Positions 1 through 12,500 of a stretch of 64,000 nt of DNA are shown in pieces (the first letter of the stretch is position 1; each line of letters starts with the position of its first letter). The stretch covers positions 59,280,296 through 59,344,295 of the forward strand of contig OY747703.1 in assembly GCA_963556495.2 (NCBI GenBank). The letters are read 5' to 3'. The notes under the pieces are model-generated. The model had not been told where the DNA came from and made no database searches. It saw only the letters and a list, made by a program, of their open reading frames with translations. Both the position numbers and the translations under genes were made by a program. The stretch comes from Valencia hispanica (taxonomy: Eukaryota > Chordata > Actinopteri > Cyprinodontiformes > Valenciidae).

Positions 1-370
1 GCAGTTTTGGCGCTGCTAACAAGCAAACAGCAGCAGAGTCTCACCTGACAGCAGGGAAAGGCACAGCCAATCACATTGGCCATATTTGTTACGGGAGGAA
101 GGACTCCAGTAGAGAACGTAATTAAACTCTTTCTGCATCTCTTGAATGAAATGTTGACAGATCTGTATTTTTCCTTTCTCTTTTATGCTTTCTATTGGGT
201 TTGTTTTTCTTTTCTCGAGGAGATCAAATTATTGGTGGGGACAATTCAATAATCGCTGGATATTGGTGGGGACATGTCCCTTCCGTCCATGCTAATTCTA
301 CGCCCTTGCTCTGACATCCAAGATGGATGCACATCATTCTCAATTTGTCCACTAAGGGACAGACAGTTTT
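1..370. other. Intergenic, no gene recognised
   Basis: AT-rich sequence with no long open frame, splice-flanked exon or repeat family that I can name. Confidence 0.5.
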
Positions 371-373
371 TCC

Positions 374-445
374 CACCAATTCAATTCAGTTTATTTATAT
401 AGTGCCGATTCACAACAGGTGTCATTTGCCAAGGAAAGAAAATAT
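374..445 (-). repeat. L2-type LINE 3' end fragment
   Basis: It begins with the TTCAATTCAGTTTATTTATA run and continues with a tract around CACAACAGGTGTCAT. That is the reverse complement of the 3' terminus seen on the near-full-length L2 copy ending near 57885. Only the last part of the 3' UTR is present, as expected for a 5'-truncated LINE insertion. Confidence 0.65.
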
Positions 446-644
446 CTTCTTCCTTCCATAAGGATGTGGCTGGAGTCTGGATCAGTGTTTCTCATTATTT
501 ATTACGGCCAGTCTTGTACATGAGCCCATCTGGGCCAGCGTTCAAACTCTCTCTTCCCCCTCAGATCATGTCTGTCTGCCTGTAAGCAGCTTCTGCCTTC
601 AGTCTCCCATTGTTATCTCTTCATTGTAAGGTTGACCAAAACAC

Positions 645-780
645 TCAATTCATTTATTTATCGCCAATTCACAGCAGAGGTCGTCTCAAGGCACTTTACA
701 AGAAAAAATCATTTCTATTCAATCATAGAAACATTCCCATCAGTTCAAATGTCTAAAAATATCTTATTATGCCTTATTCC
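645..780 (-). repeat. Diverged L2-type LINE 3' tail
   Basis: The order of short motifs (TTTATTTATCGCCAATTCACA, then a 'caaggcacttta' block, then 'aaacattcccatcagtt') matches the 3' UTR end of the L2 copy at 57885-57990. It has more substitutions and small gaps, so this is an older remnant. Confidence 0.55.
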
Positions 781-3102
781 TTAGATGCCTTTACTATTAT
801 GTAATTAATCAATTAATTGACATAACCTTGAAATATTCCTGTAACAGTCCCCTCTTTTTTCACAACAGTAATTCCCAAAACATAAAGCAATATTTAAAGA
901 TGTTGATACAATTTCTAATGGGAGCGAAGAGAGTCGACAAAAAAAGAAGTCAATGATCAAACAATCAATTTCTAATCAGACATGAATCATGCTGGCCTTG
1001 GAATTAGCTCAAAGTAAGCAGGGATCGTCCATTCAGATGACCTTTGTTACGACACTAGCTCGGCTAGGGAAGTAACATAAAACCCTGTAGTCAGGTGTTT
1101 AAGTGGAAGAGTACATGTATTTCATAAGAAAAAGCTTCAAGACAAAATTACAGAGCTTTGGTCAACAAGAGAAGTGTTACAAAAACAAAGAGAGTCCCAA
1201 AACACTGGCTAAGGGAAGCCTTAACTAAAAATACAGGGCGGAAACAATGGACAAACTTAAAGTGCTCAGAGATCAGATTGTCAAAAGGGGTTAAACTAAA
1301 AGTCTGATACTAAATGTAAACTAAATACATTTTTTTTACAACTAAGATCAGCACACGACTTAACAGTCACTCTAAGAAAAGAAGTAAACTAAACAAACAA
1401 TGCATATAACAATTTCTAGGATCGATTAATCCTTTTTAGCACCAGGTTTACACAAAGGTAAATTATTTCTAAAGCTGCTGAAACCAACTATCTGTATTGT
1501 GTTGTTGTAATTGTCTTATTGGATTTTTATGTGCTGTAATGTTGTTTATAAATGCTTGATGTCTAAAATGACCCCAGGAAAAGTAGCTGACACAGCATGC
1601 TGCAGAAGCTAATGGAGGTAAAAACAAATAAACAAAATCTGATGTCGATTCAACACAAAACAAGGGGGACACTTTAAATGTAATTACAATAATCAGAAAG
1701 TTGTATATTTAATTCCAGATTCCTCCTGTCACATGTCGATGTGCCCCTGGGCAAGGCACTTAATCCCTGCGTATCGGTGTATAAATGTGTGGCTGTTTGT
1801 CACTGTGAATGGGTGAATGTGCCTTGAGTTGTCAGTATGACTACAAAAGTTGTAAAAGTTCTGTCCATTTCCTGTTACCATTCCGTTGCTAAGTGTCCAC
1901 ATGTTGGGAATTGATCCAATGTGAAAGCAAACAAATCAATAATCAATAAAACCCGGATTTAGATGTTAGTGACTGAGTCAATAAAACTGAGTGATGGAAA
2001 AATGATGTTTGGTATTTGTTATTATATCAAAATGTCCTGTTTTCCTGATATTGCCCAGCCTCATTCAGCAATATGCCGATAAGATTTTAAGTCAATATGT
2101 AAGATTTACATTTCAAAACTCAGAAACTGGAAGCTTCTATAAAATGGTAAATAGCGTGCATCTGTAGAGCGCTTCTTTCAGTCAGAGGAACACAAAGGAA
2201 AAATAGTGTAAAAATGTCTTTAGATTTCATGTGAGTTAGAAGGCAGAGGAGTGAATATTTGTCACCATAGAGTGTGTGTTTTAATAAATAGATGAGCTGT
2301 TAATTAGATATTACAGCCCAGAATTCAATCTAACCTGGCTAGAACTTCTTAAGAAGCAAACATTTAAAGATGTTAAAATCCTCCGATCATTTAAACCTTT
2401 TATATGAAAATTGCAAAGCGAATATTGAGAAGAAATTGGGACCCCAAGATTAAGAATGCTAAAAAGTTTTATTTTTATTTTTTATTTTATTTTTTCTTCA
2501 AGATACCACTGAGCAACCATGGGAACTAGTTTTAAAGTCATGTTTGACAAGATATAATTTCAGTGTTTCCGGCCTCACATGGTTTTCATCCAGAAGTCAA
2601 AACAATAATGAATCTGTGAAGGCAGCGGACTGTCATGTACTAAAATTATATGTCTAATAAAGCTTCACATTTATACCAAATTCTGCAGCCAATATGTCAA
2701 ATAAATTTAAACTTGAAACTGTCGCTTTTCAATATTTACACAGTTCAAAATGTAACTTGATTCACTTTTCTTTGTTTTAAATGACGTCATCTAATGTATT
2801 ATGCACATATATGTTTCGAAACTATTTAAAGTACACGTTTTATATTAGGCGTCTAATGACTGTAAACTCAGTAATACTGAGATGGAACAGGAAATGAAAT
2901 GCGTTTGGAATGAAGTTTCTTGGATGACTAAATTACCTGTATATATTTTACACCTTTTTACCACTAAATAAGCATCAAAAAGAGATTAATAACCGCAGAA
3001 CATGTTTGTCCATTTAAATGTCTGCAGAGTCATTCATCCAACAACAGCTTTAACAAATATTAATAAACGTGCAGCTTTGAACAGAAGCAGATTTTTACTC
3101 AC
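781..3102. other. Non-coding, probably intron 1 of the left paralogue
   Basis: No immunoglobulin exon is visible on either strand here. If the - strand leader exon at 3103-3139 belongs to a functional gene, this is its first intron and the other exons lie beyond the left edge. Apart from a SINE-like piece (1715-1860), the stretch is AT-rich with no named repeat. Confidence 0.4.
1715..1860 (+). repeat. Partial tRNA-SINE-like body
   Basis: It contains the characteristic teleost SINE phrase 'cccctgggcaaggcactta', followed by an 'aatgggtgaatgtgcctt' tract, which resembles the body of the better preserved SINE at 34262-34520. The tRNA-like head is not recognisable. Confidence 0.45.
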
Positions 3103-4650
3103 CGATAGAAAACAAACAGAACCATAAAGTGTTCCCCATCACAGAACCAGACCATAATGTTGCTCCTCTAGACGCTCAGACAGACAGCGAGATGATCAGT
3201 CAGCGCTCACAGCAGCTCTGAACGTCACGGACATACCTTTCAAAATAAAAGCGTCCTTTTCCACCCATCCATTAAAACAAATACAGTTTAAAGAAGCAAA
3301 AGGCTCATAATTATATGATTCACAATTAATAATGAAACCACCACAAACATGGATATCCTGCCTCTATACCAGTACAGCTCAATAAATCATAGAAAAGTTC
3401 ATTTTTCCAAGTAACTCCATTACTATGAAATACATTATATAGATTGATTACACTCAGAAAAGCAACTTATTTCTGAAGAATCCTCATATCTTTACAAGGA
3501 ATCAGTAGATATGTTTTAAAAATATATTTTAAATGTAAAGTCTTAATAATATATTGTCTTTGCTGAATGGGTGGAATTAGGCCCCTGATGCGTGGTTTTA
3601 TTTTGAAAATCGCCCTTAATTTGAGTGCCGTAATGCTTGGTACTCCTGCGCTGCAGAAAACTGCAGCAAAAGTTGACATGTGGCTCAAGACAACATTAGT
3701 AGGTGGAGGGGAGAAGTGTAGGAAAAGAAACATCAGCAACAACGAGAGCTGCAGCTTTCTGAAGATTGTGAAGCAAAGTCCATCCAACACTTATGGGGAG
3801 ATCCAAAATGTGGCCTGAGCCTGGAGTCGGAGCTTCCAGAGCTACAACTGTCACATCCTTCATCTCCTCCTGCTAAAGAGAAAAGGGTTTGGATTGTTGC
3901 TCAAAATCCAAAGTCATCTGCCAGATGTTTTATCAGGGACCATGAAATAAAATGTCTGCCTGCAGGTGTGCATACTGCTTTGGTCAGTTTGGCCATATTT
4001 AACAAGCAATTATGCTAAATAAACTTGTGCATTTAAATCCTCCTTCCATGCAAACTACTTTCTGGTGATAAAATGTACATTTTATACAACCTCCAAATAT
4101 TCAAGAGTTCTGCTTCTGGTGTTTTCATGTAAACTTAGGGGGGTGGGTGCATTTTTAGAGAAAACAACTTTGTCTTCTTGTTCTTTTCATATTTAGTAAA
4201 TAAACAAAGATCGATTGTATATAAATAAATAAAAAGAGATGTCAGAAAACCAATGAGTTTCCCAAAGAAAACATCTGAGAAGACGGACATCTGGGTTAGA
4301 GACTCAGAGATGTGTTGACTCCTTGTGAATAATGAATGTCCTTTAGTCTTTTACAGGTTAACAAAACCTGAGGTTGCTGAGGCTGTCAACTGCCAGGTTT
4401 GTGGAGGTGAATAATTCTAATTTCTTGTTGTATTTATGGTTTGATATTAAACGATCAGTAAAAATTAACTTCTTATTACTCTTTCTCTGACTGAAAAGCT
4501 GAGACATGATCTTAAAAAGCTTCATTTCTGCAGCAACTATTGAAACACCTAAAACATCACGACTTGTGTAAATTAGTATGGAGGCGTCAGACCACCACAT
4601 TCTCTTTAGCTGTGGTCCAGATTCTTTTTTTTATTTGTCCTGTTTGGCAG
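3000..4650 (-). repeat. Left arm of inverted duplication (SLAM-like 5' region)
   Basis: Read on the - strand, this arm has the same order of blocks as 7800-9160 on the + strand. There is an upstream block (about 4620-4510) containing 'agagaatgtg' and 'gtcgtgatgttttaggtgtt', then a 37-nt leader exon, then a conserved start of intron 1 ('gtgagtaaaaat', later 'caaacatgttctgc'). The arms differ by indels and by an unrelated middle section, so the duplication is not recent. Confidence 0.7.
3103..3139 (-). CDS. Leader exon of a SLAM-like receptor paralogue
   Basis: The ATG is at 3139-3137 on the - strand. The exon encodes a hydrophobic start, MGNTLWFCLFSI, and ends in phase 1 at a GTGAGT donor (3102-3097). 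Its length and peptide match the leader exon at 8868-8904. The rest of the gene is not in the window: no V-like or C2-like exon is visible to the left on this strand. It may be the first exon of a divergent neighbour extending past position 1, or an orphan duplicated 5' end. The exon call is strong; whether the gene is functional is unknown. Confidence 0.65.
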
Positions 4651-4779
4651 TGAGGAGCTCAGAATTGATTGTCTGAGCACCAAGTAGAAGCCCAACAGAT
4701 TTACTTTCACAAGTGGAGCATTATGGCTTTTGCTATAGTCCTCCACTTGATATGAGTGTAAGAAATCTTTATTAGAAAG

Positions 4780-5669
4780 CAGGGCCGGAATGGGACTCAT
4801 TTTCGGCCCTGGAATTTCATACCTCAGACCGGCCCACTTAATATCACAACCTATATTATTAAAATCATGCAATTATAACATTACATGTTAAAGCTACAAC
4901 AGCAACTGTTCTGTATTTTTCTATACAGAACAGTATTTTTCTAAAAATGTCAAATTCAGTGTAAATAAGGGTTAATTGCTTCACAAGATAGATTTATCTC
5001 AGCATGCATTCACATCTACATTATTCTTTATAAACACATCCATTAACAATATCAGAATTTATATTCTGAGCTACTGCCTCTGTAATCAGTCCCTGAGTAG
5101 ACTCTGCTCTCCCTTTAACACTTTAACCTTTCCATAAACTCACCTGCTGCACCTGTGTTACAATAAAATATAATATTCTGGCAAAACATGCCGGCCTGTT
5201 TTATATTACTTTCATTCTATTCTCTTTCAAATGTGGGCTTTGTGTATTTATGGTCTTACTTTTAAAGAAAAATATATAACTTGTCACACTGTCATTTGGG
5301 CAAAGAAAGTGGTTATTTTTGAACTAATGTCTGCTTGTTCACACACCTGTTGCTTCCATTCTGACAAGAGAAATCCCCTAATCACTACTGACTCCTGACT
5401 CTTTCTGAAAATAAATCATATTTAAAAATGGTCATTGTTCTCAGCACAAATCTCAAACATTTTACAAAAGCCTCTGATTAATTCACATTAGTTTTATTAG
5501 TGTAGTGCTGAATCAGTTGGCATTCCAAGGCACTTTTCATATGGAGCAGGTCTACACCATGCTCTTCATTATATATATATAATTAATAATAATATTACCT
5601 TGTGGCCCAAACATGAGATCGGCCCACCAGGAATCGTCCCAGTTCTCCTTATTACCCACTCCGGGCCTG
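4780..5669. mobile_element. Non-autonomous DNA transposon candidate (hAT-like)
   Basis: The ends form imperfect terminal inverted repeats: CAGGGCCGGAATGGG on the left against CAGGCCCGGAGTGGG read inward from the right. The interior is AT-rich with no transposase. The flanking 8-mers (ttagaaag, taaacaac) do not form a clear target duplication, so the family assignment is tentative. It sits between the two arms of the SLAM-like inverted duplication. Confidence 0.5.
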
Positions 5670-5859
5670 TAAACAACAATAGATAAAGGATGAACTTCAG
5701 CAATGGTTCTATAGAATAAACACATACAACTTATCTCTGAAATATAAGAATTTGTTAACAAAATACTGTGAATATTAAAGAGGAATGACCAATGCCAGAA
5801 CAAAGCAATGTTTTATGTTCAACAAACTCTTATCTTTATAGATCATCTCCTAACCTATC

Positions 5860-7440
5860 ATTGGCGTGAGGTTGGGCCCCGTTGATGCAGACTTTTCAAC
5901 CACAGCAATCCTTCAGCAATCCCTCATACTGAGCAAGCATGTAGCGACGGTGGAGAGGAAAAACTCCCCTTTAACAGGAAGAAACCTCCAACAGAACCAG
6001 AACCAGGCTCAGCGGGAACCAGCAGGATACCAGACCAAGTGGAGCTTCTATGGAGAGAAAACAAAGTTAACAGTCGAAATAACAGCAAATAATACAACTG
6101 GAGAGTAGTGGGAGAGAAAAGTAGCAGAGTGAAGAAAAGTGGTCAGTCTGTCCTCCAACAGTCTAAGCCTATAGCAGCATAACTACAGAGATAGCTCAGG
6201 ATGACCTAAGCCACTCTAACTATAAGCTTTATCAAAAAGGAAAGTTTTAAGCCTGGCCTTAAAACTAAACAGAGTGTCTGCCTCACGGACTAAAGCTGGG
6301 AGCTGGTTCCACAGGAGAGGAGCCTGATAACTAAAAGATCTGCCTCCCATTCTACTTTTAGAGATCCTAGGAACTACAAGTAAACCTGCAGTCTGAGAGC
6401 AAAGTGCTCTGTTAGGAACATATGGACCAATCAGATCTCTGATGGATGATGGAGCTGATTATTATGGGCTTTATATGGAAGAAGGAGGATTTTAAATTCT
6501 ATTCTGGATTTAACAGGGAGCCAATGAAGGGAAGCTAAAGCAGGAGAAATGTGATATCTCTTTTTAATATTCATCAGAACTCTTGCTGCAGCATTTTGGA
6601 TCAACTGAAGGCTTTTAATGGCATTTTGTGGACTACCTGATAGTAAAGAATTACAGTAGTCCAGCCTTGAGGTAACAAATGCATGGACTAGTTTCTCAGC
6701 ATCACTCCTGGACAGGATGTTTCTAATTTTAGCAATATTCCGGAGGTGAAAGAAGGAAATCCTAGAAACCTGTTTAATATGGGATTTAAATGTCAAGTCT
6801 TGGTCAAAAATAACGCCGAGGTTCTTTACGTTATTACTGGGGGTCAATTTAATGCCATCCAGATGAAGTGATTGACTAATCAGTTTCTGTTTAAGAACTT
6901 CTGGTCCAAAGACAGCAACTTCTGTTTTGTCAGAATTTAAAAGCAAAAAGTTTAGGGTCATCCATGTTTTTATGTCTTCCAGACATGCCTGTAATCTACC
7001 TAACTGACTGGGTTCATCAGGATTTATGGATAAATATAGTTGTGTATCATCGGCATAGCTGTGGAAATTTATCCCATGCTGTCTAATGATTCTACCAATT
7101 GGGAGCATATATATGGTGAACAGAATTGGTCCAAGCACATAACCCTGTGGAACTCCACAAGTAACCCTTGAGAGTGAAGAAGATTGATCATTTAGATCAT
7201 TTAGACCAGATTTAGAGATCTAACAAGACCAGAACAGACACAAGTCCATTATCTGAGGCCATGAGAATATCATTAGTAACCTTCACCAGTGCTGTTTCAG
7301 TGCTATGATGAGCTCTAAAACCTGACTGAAACTCTTCAAACAGCTCGTTACTGTTTAGATGTTCACAGACTTGATTAGCAACTATTATCTCAAGGATTTT
7401 GGATAAGAAAGGAAGGTTAGATATAGGTCTGTCTGGGCCT
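5860..7440 (-). mobile_element. L2-type LINE, truncated copy
   Basis: From right to left it holds part of the reverse transcriptase, then the C-terminus of ORF2 and a 3' UTR ending near 5860. The RT part (6431-7138) has the catalytic box SYADDTQLYLS and a C-terminal stretch that includes SRLDYCNSLLSGSPQNAIKS. The sequence is very close to the longer copy at 57885-62475. RT domains upstream of the YADD box are interrupted near 7200 by a small deletion and rearrangement, so the copy is dead. Confidence 0.85.
6431..7138 (-). pseudogene. L2 ORF2 reverse transcriptase fragment
   Basis: A 235-codon open frame covers the second half of a LINE RT. It starts inside domain B/C (MLGPILFTIYMLP), carries the YADD box at about residues 28-31, and runs through the thumb region before losing the frame near HWLPVKSRIEFKILL. 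A complete L2 ORF2 would also have an apurinic endonuclease domain and the first RT blocks, which are absent. It is a 5'-truncated retrotransposon relic, not a host gene. Confidence 0.85.
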
Positions 7441-7799
7441 GTTCTTCTCTACCTCTTTTACTGAATCTCTTTCTGGACTTCTCTCCATCCCTGCTCTCTG
7501 TTTCTACACCGTCTCCTCTGACAGAAACCAACAAGAGGTCGTCCTTCCAAAGAGCTCATTGTTGGCTTTGGTAGTAACAGCATCATTTCCTCATCTGTAA
7601 GTCACTTTGGATAAAAGCGACTATTAAAAGCATAATTATAAAAACACATCTATTACTCTATGTTCTGATTAGTTTTTCACAGAGTCTCGCCTTTGTGGTG
7701 ATGATCAGTGTTTAATAAATGTTCCACTGAGTGTGAAGTTTCCTGTGGTGAATATAGTTGAGATTATAGGTGCAAAGCACATGGCTGGAGGATTTGGTC
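7441..7799. other. Non-coding
   Basis: I see no exon or nameable repeat between the L2 fragment and the right arm of the inverted duplication. Confidence 0.4.
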
Positions 7800-9160
7800 G
7801 ATTCTGCAGAATCTAGACCACAGGTAAAGAGAATGTGCTGGTCTGACGCCTTCATACTAATTCGCACGATGCAGATCACACCTTGGTTGAGGTGGCCATA
7901 GTGTACTAACAGCCACGCTTCATTTCTGTGTATTCCAGCCTCTCTGTGAGACAGGAAGAACTCTGTGGTTTTGCTGCAAACATCTGTTTTTCACACTTCT
8001 GTGCTGCAGAAACAAGTCGTGATGTTTTAGGTGTTTCAGAAGTTGCTGCAGAAATTTAGCTGTTTTTAAATAATGTCTAAGGTCAGACAAGGCTTATAGG
8101 GTGGGAGGGGGACACACCATCAGGTCTTAGAGCTTTCCTGGTCTTCTGGCGCTGAGGGAGCGAGTTTACCTCGTCCTTTAGGCCAGGCAGCAGCTCTGAG
8201 GAGAGGATGGTGGCTGGTATGCTGATGGATGTTTGTCTCAGAGGCAAGGCAAGACAAGATTGTATTTGTATAGCACACGTTCAACAACAAGGCAATTCAA
8301 GGTGCTTTACACAATTAGAAGATAAAGTACAAACAGCAACAAAGCAAGAAACACACACAGAGCATATTTCACGTAGAAACATCACTCAAAGGCAGCTCTA
8401 AACAGATGGTTTTTAGCCTTGATTTAAAAGAACTGTGTGTTTCAACAGCTTTGCAGAGGAGCATAGAAACTGAACGCTGCTTCTCCATGTTTAATTCTAA
8501 TTTTAGAACCAGAGGAAGAGGTCAAGTTGGTGGGAGGTGTGAAGGACAAGCAACTTTTTCAACTGGGTTTGAGGCGGTGGCTGACCTGTCTTTCTGAATA
8601 TCATTCACACTCCATTTGGGATAGCATCAAATATTATAGAAAATTCTTTAGGGGTCACAGAGAAAATATGTGGAAATAAAAATACACTGGAGGTCGACAA
8701 CTGCACCGCAGTGAAGAGACGGGAAAGAGCTTCCAATGAACGGCCGCGTTATTCTTCCTCCTGGGCGGTGCGCAGCGAATAGGAGAGGAACTCTGTGTGT
8801 GTGGTGTGATCATCGTAGTGGATCAGTGGAGTCTGTCGGAGGAGCTACATTATGGTCTGGTTCTGTGATGGGGAACACTTTATGGTTCTGCTTGTTTTCT
8901 ATCGGTGAGTAAAAATGTGCTTCTGTTCAAAGCTGCACATTTATGAATGTTTATTAAATCTGCTGCAGGATGACTGACTGTGCAGACATTTACATGAACA
9001 AACATGTTCTGCAGGCATAACACAGTTTATTTCAATCATAAACTGACGCAGATTTACTAGTAAATTGTGAAATTAGCTATAGACAATTAATATTGCGTTG
9101 CCAAAACGTCTCCTGTTCCATCTCAATTGTTATGGTTACTGAGTTTAAACAGCCATATGT
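7800..9160 (+). repeat. Right arm of inverted duplication (SLAM-like 5' region)
   Basis: Counterpart of 3000-4650 in opposite orientation. It includes the upstream block near 7807-8080, the leader exon 8868-8904 and the start of intron 1. A LINE tail (about 8240-8600) has inserted inside it since the duplication. Confidence 0.7.
8240..8600 (-). repeat. LINE 3' end fragment (L2/CR1 group)
   Basis: The left end reads 'gtatttgtatagcacacg' and 'aaggtgctttac', the mirror of the 3' terminus of the + strand fragment ending at 39845. Further right, 'aactgaacgctgcttctcc' matches the RT C-terminus region of the copy at 30267-30870. It is a short 5'-truncated insertion. Confidence 0.6.
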
Positions 9161-9481
9161 TAGGTTATGGAGTCATAATAATGTTGAGATTAACGCATTT
9201 ATTGATGGTAAACCGTGTTATAAAAATATTAGCTGCTCCAGTATGGAGTCTGCTCTAGATCTCTAATAGACATCTGTTCTGTGTCTCTGAGCTCTCTGAG
9301 GTTTGAAAAACTCAATAACTGTTATTTCAAACATGGAGTTTGTTTGCATTACATTATTAGGCTGAGGGCGAAAAAAGACACATCATCATAGATCATCATA
9401 GTCCTGTTCACCTCGTGGACAGTGCCATGATGAGAAGGGAAGATATTAAGTTTGAAATAGATTTGTGAGGGAAGATAGAAA

Positions 9482-9547
<66 letters not shown>

Positions 9548-12500
9548 TATATGATCACCTGTCAGAAAGCTCAGCTACCATTTATAAAATCACTTAAGTT
9601 AGCTTTATTAAATATTAGGTCTCTATTAGGAAAGTCATTGCTAAGTAATGAACTGAACATAAAATACATGCCCTTTTTTATCAGAAACATGGCTAGATAT
9701 AAATAATGAAACAGCTGTATTGATAGAATCTACTCCTCAAAACTACAATTTCTTAATAGAGATCAGGAATCACAGACGAGGTGGAGGTGTAGCCACCATT
9801 TTTCACAATTCAATGAACTTAAAAAAGGTATCCCTGGGCACATTTGACTCTTTTGAATACCTCGCCACCCAGATAAATGAGCCTAAAAAAGCTCTATTAC
9901 TGAGTGTATATAAGCCTCCAAAACATAACTCTAACTTTTGTTAATGAATTCGGTGACCTTCTCTCCGTAATACAGGTCCTTCTAAAAAAATTAGCATATT
10001 GTGATGAAGTTCATTTTTTTCCATAATGTAATGATAAAAATTTAACGTTCATATATTTTAGATTCATTGCACACCAACTGAAATATTTCAGGTCTTTTAT
10101 TGTTTTAAAACTGATGATTTTGACATACAGCTCATGAAAACCCAAAATTCCTATCTCAATAAATTAGCATATTTCATCCGACCAATAAAAGAAAAGTGTT
10201 TTTAATACAAAAAAAGTCAACCTTCAAATAATTATGTTCAGTTATGCACTCAATACTTGGTCGGGAATCCTTTTGCCGAAATGACTGCTTCAATGCGGCG
10301 TGGCATGGAGGCAGTCAGCCAGTGGCACTGCTGAGGTGTTATGGAGGCCCAGGATGCTTCGATAGCGGCCTGAAGCTCATCCAGAGTGTTGGGTCTTGCG
10401 TCTCTCAACTTCCTCTTCACAATATCCCACAGATTCTCTATGGGTTTCAGGTCAGGAGAGTTGGCAGGCCAATGGAGCACAGTAATACCATGGTCAGTAA
10501 ACCATTTACCAGTGGTTTTGGCACTGTGAGCAGGTGCCAGGTCGTCTTCATCTCCATAAAGCTTTTCAGCAGATGGAAGCATGAAGTGCTCCAACATCTC
10601 CTGATAGCTAGCTGCATTGACCCTGCCCTTGATAAAACACAGTGGACCAACACCAGCAGCTGACATGGAACCCCAGACCATCACTGACTTTGGGTACTTG
10701 ACACTGGACTTCAGACATTTTGGCATTTCCTTCTCCCCAGTCTTCCTCCAGACTCTGGCACCTTGATTTCCGTATGACATGCAAGTACTTTGGACCACTG
10801 AGCAACAGTCCAGTGCTGCTTCACTGTAGCCCAGGTCAGGCGCTTCTGCCGCTGTTTCTGGTTCAAAAGTGGCTTGACCTGGGGAATGCGGCACCTGTAG
10901 CCCATTTCCTGCACACGCCTGTGCACGGTGGCTCTGGATGTTTCTACTCCAGACTCAGTCCACTGCTTCCGCAGGTCCCCCAAGGTCTGGAATCGGTCCT
11001 TCTCCACAATCTTCCTCAGGGTCCGGTCACCTCTTCTCGTTGTGCAGCGTTTTCTGCCACACTTTTTCCTTCCCACAGACTTCCCACTGAGGTGTCTTGA
11101 TACAGCACTCTGGGAACAGCCTATTCGTTCAGAAATGTCTTTCTGTGTCTTACCCTCTTGCTTGAGGGTGTCAATGATGGCCTTCTGGGCAGCAGTCAGG
11201 TCGGCAGTCTTACCCATGATTGCGGTTTTGAGTAATGAACCAGGCTGGGAGTTTTTAAAAGCCTCAGGAATCTTTTGCAGGTGTTTAGAGTTAATTAGTT
11301 GATTCAGATGATTAGGTTAATAGCTCGTTTAGAGAACCTTTTCATGATATGCTAATTTTTTGAGATAGGAATTTTGGGTTTTCATGAGCTGTATGCCAAA
11401 ATCATCAGTTTTAAAACAATAAAAGACCTAAAATATTTCAGTTGGTGTGCAATGAATCTAAAATATATGAAAGTTTAATTTTTATCATTACATTATGGAA
11501 AAGAATGAACTTTATCACAATATGCTAATTTTTTGAGAAGGACCTGTATGTGTCGATTATGACCAATTAATCATTGTGGGGGACTTCAACATTCATACCG
11601 ACAACCCCCAGGATAGACTAGCTAAAACATTAAGTGACACTCTTCACAACTTTGGCCTGACCCAGCATGTCAAACAGCCAACACACAATAGAGGACACAT
11701 TCTGGACTTAATTATCAGCAAAGGTTTAACTATATCTGACATCTCAATTATTGATACTGCATTATCTGACCATTTCTGTATTTTCTTTGAAAGTACTGTA
11801 ATGGAATATTCTGCTTTGCAGATAAAAAGATTATTTAAAGCTGACCTAGTCGCTATAAGGTTGTCAAGAATATCAGGATCTGGTGTAGACAAATATTTTT
11901 TCTCCAGCTCAGCTAGTTTAACTTGTAGATTGTTGGTATGTTCTATCCTTTTTCTGTTCATAGATGCTATAAAAGAGATAACCAAGCCCCTACGATAAGC
12001 TTTACAAGTCTCCCAAAGAGTAGAAGGATCAGTAGATGGCACAGAATTTATAAAGAGGAAAATCCTCAATTCCCTATTCAAATAAGAAGTGAATCTATTG
12101 TCTCTCAGAAGAGAGCCATTTAGTCTCCAGAACCTAGACATTGAATTGTTATTAAAAAAACAATAAACCATGTACACAGGAGCATGATCAGAGAGAACAA
12201 TGCTACCTATAGTACAGAAAATTATTGTTAATCAGCATGATTTAATCATTTAAAACATCAATTTTAAAATGTTTAGAAATATTTATAAAGCTATTTATAG
12301 TTCTGAGCACCACATGTTTAAAGTAGGTCTAGCTGATCTTATAAACCGTATAAAACAAAGGTTGAATGAAACAAAGAAAAGTGAATCAAGTTAAATACTG
12401 AAAGTTATCTCACTGTAAACCCGAATAAATTACGAGAACCAAAATTACCAAAACTTGCGTCTGTGGTTATGATAAAACTCACCATGTTAGGGGCGTCGCT

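Noticed and set aside
3567..3818. Frame ending NTYGEIQNVA as a SLAM-type tail exon
   Set aside because: The tyrosine context is suggestive, but no convincing acceptor in phase 1 precedes it and no partner exons lie on that strand upstream.
9349..9558. Frame with an Ile/Tyr repeat
   Set aside because: Translation of the (AT)n microsatellite.
10720..11302. + strand frames over the Tc1 element
   Set aside because: They are shadows of the transposase gene on the - strand.
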